A stretch of DNA of 32,964 bases from an uncultured Ignavibacterium sp. (GTDB lineage: Bacteria > Bacteroidota > Ignavibacteria > Ignavibacteriales > Ignavibacteriaceae): NCBI GenBank assembly GCA_937125135.1, contig CAKZLD010000090.1, positions 1 to 32,964 on the forward strand. Direction: 5' to 3'. The notes under the pieces are model-generated. The model saw only the letters and a program-made list of their open reading frames with translations. It did not search any database and was not told the DNA's origin. Both the position numbers and the translations under genes were made by a program. This document shows positions 27,997 to 32,964 of the stretch, in pieces (position 1 is the first letter of the stretch; every line of letters starts with the position of its first letter).

Positions 27997-30900
27997 TTAG
28001 TTGCTTTCTGCAAAATCGAAATCTTCGTTAAAACGAACAGCCACGAGTTTCGAAATTCCATCTTCTTGCATAGTAATTCCGTAAAGAGTTTCAGCTGATT
28101 CCATAGTTCTCTTATTGTGAGTTACCACAATAAACTGAGTATCTTTTTTAAACTCGTTTAGTATGCGAGTAAATCTATCAATATTGGCGTCATCCAATGG
28201 AGCATCAATTTCATCAAGAATACAGAAAGGACTTGGTTTAACAAGATATATGGCGAATAACAGTGCAATAGCCGTAAGAGTTTTTTCTCCTCCGGAGAGC
28301 AAATCAATTGATGTAGGTCTCTTTCCTCTTGGTTTGGCTATTATTTCAATTTTTGCTTCGAGTGGATCATTATTTTCTTCAATTCTTAAATCTGCTTCAT
28401 CTCCCGGATCAAAAAGAGTTCTGAAAATTTTGATAAAGTTTTCTCTTATTTTTTCGAAGGTTTCTTTGAATAATGTCTGAGCAGTACGATTTATTTCTTC
28501 TATTGTTTTTATTACATCTTTTTCAGATTCAAGTAAATCATTTCGTTGCTTTAAAAGAAAATCGAGACGTTGTTTCTCTTCTTCAAATTCTGAATATGCC
28601 AGAAGATTAACAGGACCGAGGGACTTAATCTTTTCTTTTATTTCGTGAACTTCGTTGTGTCGTAATTGGAAATCAAAATTCTTTAAATCTTCAAATTCTT
28701 TCAAAGAAATCTGAAGCGAATATGTTTCCTTTATGTGTTCAATTAAAGAATCCTTTTTTATCTCAAGCTCTTTGAGAGAAATATCAGATTTGTGGATTGC
28801 TTCCTGAATCAATTCACGATTAGATCTTAATTTTTTTAACTCACTTTCTTTCTGATTTACTTCGGATTTTAATTCACTATATTTAGTTTCTATTTCTTCT
28901 GATTGAAGCAAAAGCGAATTTAATTGTTCTTCATACTCTTTTAGTTTTTTATCTTCAGATTCTAGCTGATGACTAATCTTTAGAAGTTCATCATCTGATG
29001 ATTGAATATCCGTCTGTTTTCTGTGAATACTCTGTGTATAAGAATTTATTGATTCTTCGGAGTACTGAATTGAATTTTGATTGTTTTTTAATTCTCCCAG
29101 AATTCTTTCGATTTCAACTTCAAGATTATTTTTCTCAGTAACAATTTTGTTAAAAGCTTGTTGAGTTGCTGTCAAATCAGATTCAAGTTGCTTTTGTAAA
29201 TCTTCAAGATAAGATTTTTCATTCAATCCTGAATGAAGAGATTCTATTAATTCATTTTTTTGAGTTTCAAGTTTATTTGATTCTAAAACTAAATCCTTTA
29301 TTTCCTTTTGTGTTTTGTCTATTTCATCATTGGATTTTTTTATTTCATATTCAAATTGAGAAATTTGCTTTTCAATTGCAGCGAGATCATTCACTAACAT
29401 TTTCCCTCTTTCCGAAAGGACAGAAAGATCAATCTGATTCAGCTCATTTTCTTTTTCAGCAATTTGTTTCTGAATATTTTGTAATTGTATCTCATTTTCT
29501 GGGAATTCTTTTTTAAGATTTTCAAGAAGTTTCTTTCTTCCAAAAAGAGTGTCATCTAATCTTGGTTCGGAGCCAGCGGTAATAAATCCATCTCTGGCAA
29601 TGAAATCACCGTTGAAAGTTGCAAAACTGAAAGAATTATATTTTTTATAAAGCTCGAAAGCTGTTTCGATATCCTCAACAATGCAGGTATTTTTGAGTAT
29701 GTTGTTAAAAAATCCTTTCCACTTTTCTTCTGAATCAATGAAATCAACCGCCCACCCGACAAACTTCGGATGTTTGGAAATTTGCTTTGCTTTTCTTCTA
29801 TCAATAAATCGCTGAAGTTTACCAATGAAACCTTCATATTTTACAGAAGAATCTGAAGGAATAAAGAATGTTGCTTTTCCAATCTTATTTTCCTTGAGAT
29901 ATTTAATTCCGTTTAATAAATCTTCTGTGGTATCAACTACCAAATTGTTCAATAAATTTTTAAGAGCAGCTTCGATTGCAAAACGATATTTGTCTTCAGT
30001 GTTTCCAATGTGAGCAAGAATAGTAGATTTGTTTTTCGACCACGATTTATCTGCAAGAAGAGTTTTTGCTCCTTTTGAGATACCTTCAAGATTGTCAATA
30101 AGATTTTGAATAAACTCTATTTTCTCTCGAAGAGCATTGATAACGCCACGAAGTTCAACTTCTTTTTCTTTTAACTCAGCTAATTGATTTTCAAGTAAAG
30201 ATTTTTCTCTCTGTTTTTGAGAAAAGATAGATTCTGCTTGTTCAATTCTTTTCTTTGTTTCGTCACGCTCGTTACTTAATTCTTCAATATAACCAACAGT
30301 TTTAGCAATAGTATTAGTGATATTGATAATCTTGTTGTCAAGTTTTTCTGTTTGAGTTTTTTTATCAGCAAGTAATTGTTCAATATTTTTTAACTGATTT
30401 TCGAATGTGTTGATTTCTCTGATTTTATTTATCAATAAATCCGAATGAGCTTTAAGTTTATTACTTTTTTCTTCGAGCTCAACAGAAATTATTTCAGACT
30501 CTTTCTGAAAATTAGCTTTCTGAAGCTGTTTATCTTCAAGTATTTTACTTAGTTCAGAAATTGATTGATTGGCTTTTTCTATTATTCTTTTGGCATTTTC
30601 TAATTCATTTTCAAATCTGATAATTTCATCAGCAAAACGTTTTTTATTCTCCTCAAGTGAATTTTTTCTTTCAGATTGTACAGAAAGAAATTTCTGTGAT
30701 TGATATATTTTTTCTCTAATCTGACTAATCTCACTTCTTTTCGCCTGAAGTTCGCTTTCGATTTTTGAAAGGTCTTCACGTTGAGAACTAATTTCATCTT
30801 CAGCTTTTTTGATATCAAATTCTATATTGACCTTGAGGTTAAAACTTTCTTCCTTTGATTTTTTCTCTTCATTTATTTTAAGAAGGAACAGAGCATATTC

Positions 30901-31596
30901 TCTTTCAGCAAGATCTAATTCAAGTTCTCTTAGTTGAGCCGAAAGATGATTGAATCTGTTTGTTTTTTTTGCTTGCCGTTCAAGAGAATTTACTTTTTTC
31001 TCCACTTCTGAAACGATATCATTAACACGGCTTAAGTCAGCTTTCACCTCATCGAGTTTTTTGAGAGCTAATCTTCTTCTAAGTTTATATTTATTTACTC
31101 CGGCAGCTTCTTCAAATAATACTCTTCTCTCTTCTGCTTTATTACTAAGAATAGTTTCAACCATTTTTAATTCGATAACAGAATAAGCATTGGCGCCAAT
31201 TCCGGTATCCATAAAAAGATTAGTAATATCTTTAAGTCTACAGAGATTTTTATTTAACAAATACTCACTTTCCCCGGAACGGAAAATTCTTCGGGTAATG
31301 GTTACGTCATTATAATCGGTTGGTAAAATTCCTTTTGTATTTTGAATAGTAAGTGAAACTTCAGCCATTCCCATTGGTTTTTTGTTGGCTGTACCATTGA
31401 AAATCACATTTTCCATTTTATCACTTCTCAACACGCCACTACGTTGTTCACCGAGACACCAGCGAATAGCATCCACAACATTAGTCTTACCACAACCATT
31501 AGGACCAACGATTGAAGTTATGCCTTTGTTAAAATTTATAACTGTCTTCTGCGCAAAAGACTTGAAGCCGAATATTTCAATTTTAGAGAGATACAA
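27997..31596 (-). CDS. smc: Chromosome segregation protein SMC
   Basis: 'YLSKIEIFGFKSFAQKTVINFNKGITSIVGPNGCGKTNVVDAIRWCLGEQ', long coiled coils around a hinge, 'LLSGGEKTLTAIALLFAIYLVKPSPFCILDEIDAPLDDANIDRF'. Complete, 1199 aa. Confidence 0.99.
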   Translation of the reverse strand: MYLSKIEIFGFKSFAQKTVINFNKGITSIVGPNGCGKTNVVDAIRWCLGEQRSGVLRSDKMENVIFNGTANKKPMGMAEVSLTIQNTKGILPTDYNDVTITRRIFRSGESEYLLNKNLCRLKDITNLFMDTGIGANAYSVIELKMVETILSNKAEERRVLFEEAAGVNKYKLRRRLALKKLDEVKADLSRVNDIVSEVEKKVNSLERQAKKTNRFNHLSAQLRELELDLAEREYALFLLKINEEKKSKEESFNLKVNIEFDIKKAEDEISSQREDLSKIESELQAKRSEISQIREKIYQSQKFLSVQSERKNSLEENKKRFADEIIRFENELENAKRIIEKANQSISELSKILEDKQLQKANFQKESEIISVELEEKSNKLKAHSDLLINKIREINTFENQLKNIEQLLADKKTQTEKLDNKIINITNTIAKTVGYIEELSNERDETKKRIEQAESIFSQKQREKSLLENQLAELKEKEVELRGVINALREKIEFIQNLIDNLEGISKGAKTLLADKSWSKNKSTILAHIGNTEDKYRFAIEAALKNLLNNLVVDTTEDLLNGIKYLKENKIGKATFFIPSDSSVKYEGFIGKLQRFIDRRKAKQISKHPKFVGWAVDFIDSEEKWKGFFNNILKNTCIVEDIETAFELYKKYNSFSFATFNGDFIARDGFITAGSEPRLDDTLFGRKKLLENLKKEFPENEIQLQNIQKQIAEKENELNQIDLSVLSERGKMLVNDLAAIEKQISQFEYEIKKSNDEIDKTQKEIKDLVLESNKLETQKNELIESLHSGLNEKSYLEDLQKQLESDLTATQQAFNKIVTEKNNLEVEIERILGELKNNQNSIQYSEESINSYTQSIHRKQTDIQSSDDELLKISHQLESEDKKLKEYEEQLNSLLLQSEEIETKYSELKSEVNQKESELKKLRSNRELIQEAIHKSDISLKELEIKKDSLIEHIKETYSLQISLKEFEDLKNFDFQLRHNEVHEIKEKIKSLGPVNLLAYSEFEEEKQRLDFLLKQRNDLLESEKDVIKTIEEINRTAQTLFKETFEKIRENFIKIFRTLFDPGDEADLRIEENNDPLEAKIEIIAKPRGKRPTSIDLLSGGEKTLTAIALLFAIYLVKPSPFCILDEIDAPLDDANIDRFTRILNEFKKDTQFIVVTHNKRTMESAETLYGITMQEDGISKLVAVRFNEDFDFAESN

Positions 31597-31599
31597 TTA

Positions 31600-32964
31600 T
31601 TAAAATACTTTAAATTGTTTTAAGACAAGAGAGATATTATCAATTATAGAATTATTAACTTCGAAATACAATAGAAATCCTGAAAAGATTATTAGAAGAA
31701 ATAAAAAACTATAGAAATATACAGAGCCCGGATTAACGTCATAAATAACATAAATACCTTTAATCAATCTGAAAATTAACCACAATTTTAATAACAGAAG
31801 AAAAATAAAAATATATGTATTGATAAGTTCAGTATTTAAAACTCTATATAGAATTATTCCAAGAGGAATGAATAAAACAATCGGCAACAAAGCCCATACT
31901 ATCACGAAAAAGACATTCGAAACATACACTCTGTTTCTGACAAAAAATGCGGCTGATTTAATAATTATCATCAAAATAAAAAGTACAGACAATGAAACAA
32001 TAAATAACCATAAAACCGAATTGAGAGGATTCCATGCAAGATAAGTAATTGCCGAAATTAAAGATTTACTACCAAATGCTAATATCAACTTTTCGATAAA
32101 TAGATCTGATCTGAAATAGTGTAAAAGATTACTTGCAATTAAACTTCCTGTGAGGCATACTATCAGTAAAAGAAAAATGGATTGATAACCAGAAATAATT
32201 CTTTGATCCCGTACGTCTGCAAAAAAATTATATGGACGAAGTAATGCTCTTGTGGCATCTTCTCTAAATTTCTTACCGGAATTCACTAAAACTCCCATGA
32301 ATAAAGCAAGAAATAAACCGGCAATGATAAAAATCATTGGGGAGTCATCTTTACTGCTGCCAATAGGAATTGTAACTCTCTCCGTATCTTGAAGATAGGA
32401 AGTTACAACTTTATAAGAAAGTCTTTCTTCCTTTCTATCTTCAGATATAAGACCAATTTGGTAAACATTTTCAGTGTTGTATTTAAAGAATAGTGAAGAA
32501 AAATCTCCTCTAAAATCAAATATTGAGTTAATGAAAAAGCCGGCGGGATTATAATTGTCAGAATATTTTATCAGATCTTCAAAAAATTTTGCTTGAGCTT
32601 CGAATGAATATTTGTTAGTATAGCCATCAGACTGTCCAATGCTGACAGTATAAGTTGCATCTGAAATATAAATTTTTCCTTTTCCAAATTGGCTGAACAA
32701 ATCTTCGATTTTCTTTGAGTAAGTATAAATAGATTCATTCACAAGCTCAATTCCATAAAGGTCTATTCCGTCAATTTTCCTGAGATCATAATTAAAAAAA
32801 GAAGAAGAAACTAAAAGATTTTTCTTCGCTTTGATAAAATCACTCATTTCACTTAAGAATGATATGTGTGCTTTAGAATCAGGTAAGTATGACGATCCCA
32901 GATTTATAATTGAAAATAATGAGTATTCGTTGTAAGCTTTTAATAATAACTGTAAATAGTTTTT
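31600..32964 (-). CDS. Membrane protein with N-terminal GH2 TIM-barrel-end-like region and C-terminal Yip1-like multi-TM region; 5' end beyond the window
   Basis: The frame is open from the called ATG (32847) to the window edge (39 codons: KNYLQLLLKAYNEYSLFSIINLGSSYLPDSKAHISFLSE). 'GFFINSIFDFRGD...VYQIGLISEDRKEERLSYKVVTSYL' resembles the end of GH2 catalytic domains. It is followed by about 6 hydrophobic segments. Confidence 0.65.
   Translation of the reverse strand, partial: KNYLQLLLKAYNEYSLFSIINLGSSYLPDSKAHISFLSEMSDFIKAKKNLLVSSSFFNYDLRKIDGIDLYGIELVNESIYTYSKKIEDLFSQFGKGKIYISDATYTVSIGQSDGYTNKYSFEAQAKFFEDLIKYSDNYNPAGFFINSIFDFRGDFSSLFFKYNTENVYQIGLISEDRKEERLSYKVVTSYLQDTERVTIPIGSSKDDSPMIFIIAGLFLALFMGVLVNSGKKFREDATRALLRPYNFFADVRDQRIISGYQSIFLLLIVCLTGSLIASNLLHYFRSDLFIEKLILAFGSKSLISAITYLAWNPLNSVLWLFIVSLSVLFILMIIIKSAAFFVRNRVYVSNVFFVIVWALLPIVLFIPLGIILYRVLNTELINTYIFIFLLLLKLWLIFRLIKGIYVIYDVNPGSVYFYSFLFLLIIFSGFLLYFEVNNSIIDNISLVLKQFKVF

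Noticed and set aside
28163-28480. 105-aa + ORF and others antisense to smc (29166-29516, 29825-30013, 30950-31186, 31382-31603), plus minus-strand alternative-frame ORFs 29556-29837 and 30600-30818
   Set aside because: Shadow ORFs of smc; no independent evidence of coding.
29000-31000. Apparent repetitive, low-complexity stretches
   Set aside because: Explained by the coiled-coil arms of SMC.
1-32964. Search for CRISPR arrays, tRNA/rRNA genes, transposases, phage genes or defence islands
   Set aside because: By eye I saw no direct repeat-spacer pattern, no structural RNA genes and no mobile-element or defence-type proteins.

Overview
AT-rich window that looks like ordinary chromosome from a Bacteroidota/Ignavibacteria-type bacterium. 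This placement is an inference from the gene content, the T9SS-type C-terminal sorting domains, the S46 peptidase and the SurA-like PPIase clusters. About 26 protein genes form two convergent blocks: all + strand from 1 to 12908, all - strand from 12975 to 32964. The + block encodes FtsK (open at the left edge), LolA, a flippase-like membrane protein, an outer-membrane beta-barrel, UppP, a cyclophilin, three consecutive SurA/parvulin-type proteins, a MoxR ATPase and a T9SS-sorted YCF48-repeat protein. The - block, read right to left, encodes a membrane protein with a degenerate GH2-like ectodomain (open at the right edge), SMC, a T9SS-sorted protein, a HAD phosphatase, an ICMT-like methyltransferase, LpxB, a DUF374 acyltransferase, LpxK, PpdK, QueA, IspD, an SbtA/SbtB-like pair, an S46 peptidase, a DUF4476 protein and a Gdx/SugE-type SMR exporter. 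I saw no RNA genes, CRISPR arrays, transposons or phage genes. I did not find a convincing wholly new system. The best leads are the GH2-like/membrane fusion, the SbtA plus truncated SbtB pair in a non-cyanobacterial context, and the four-gene PPIase cluster.
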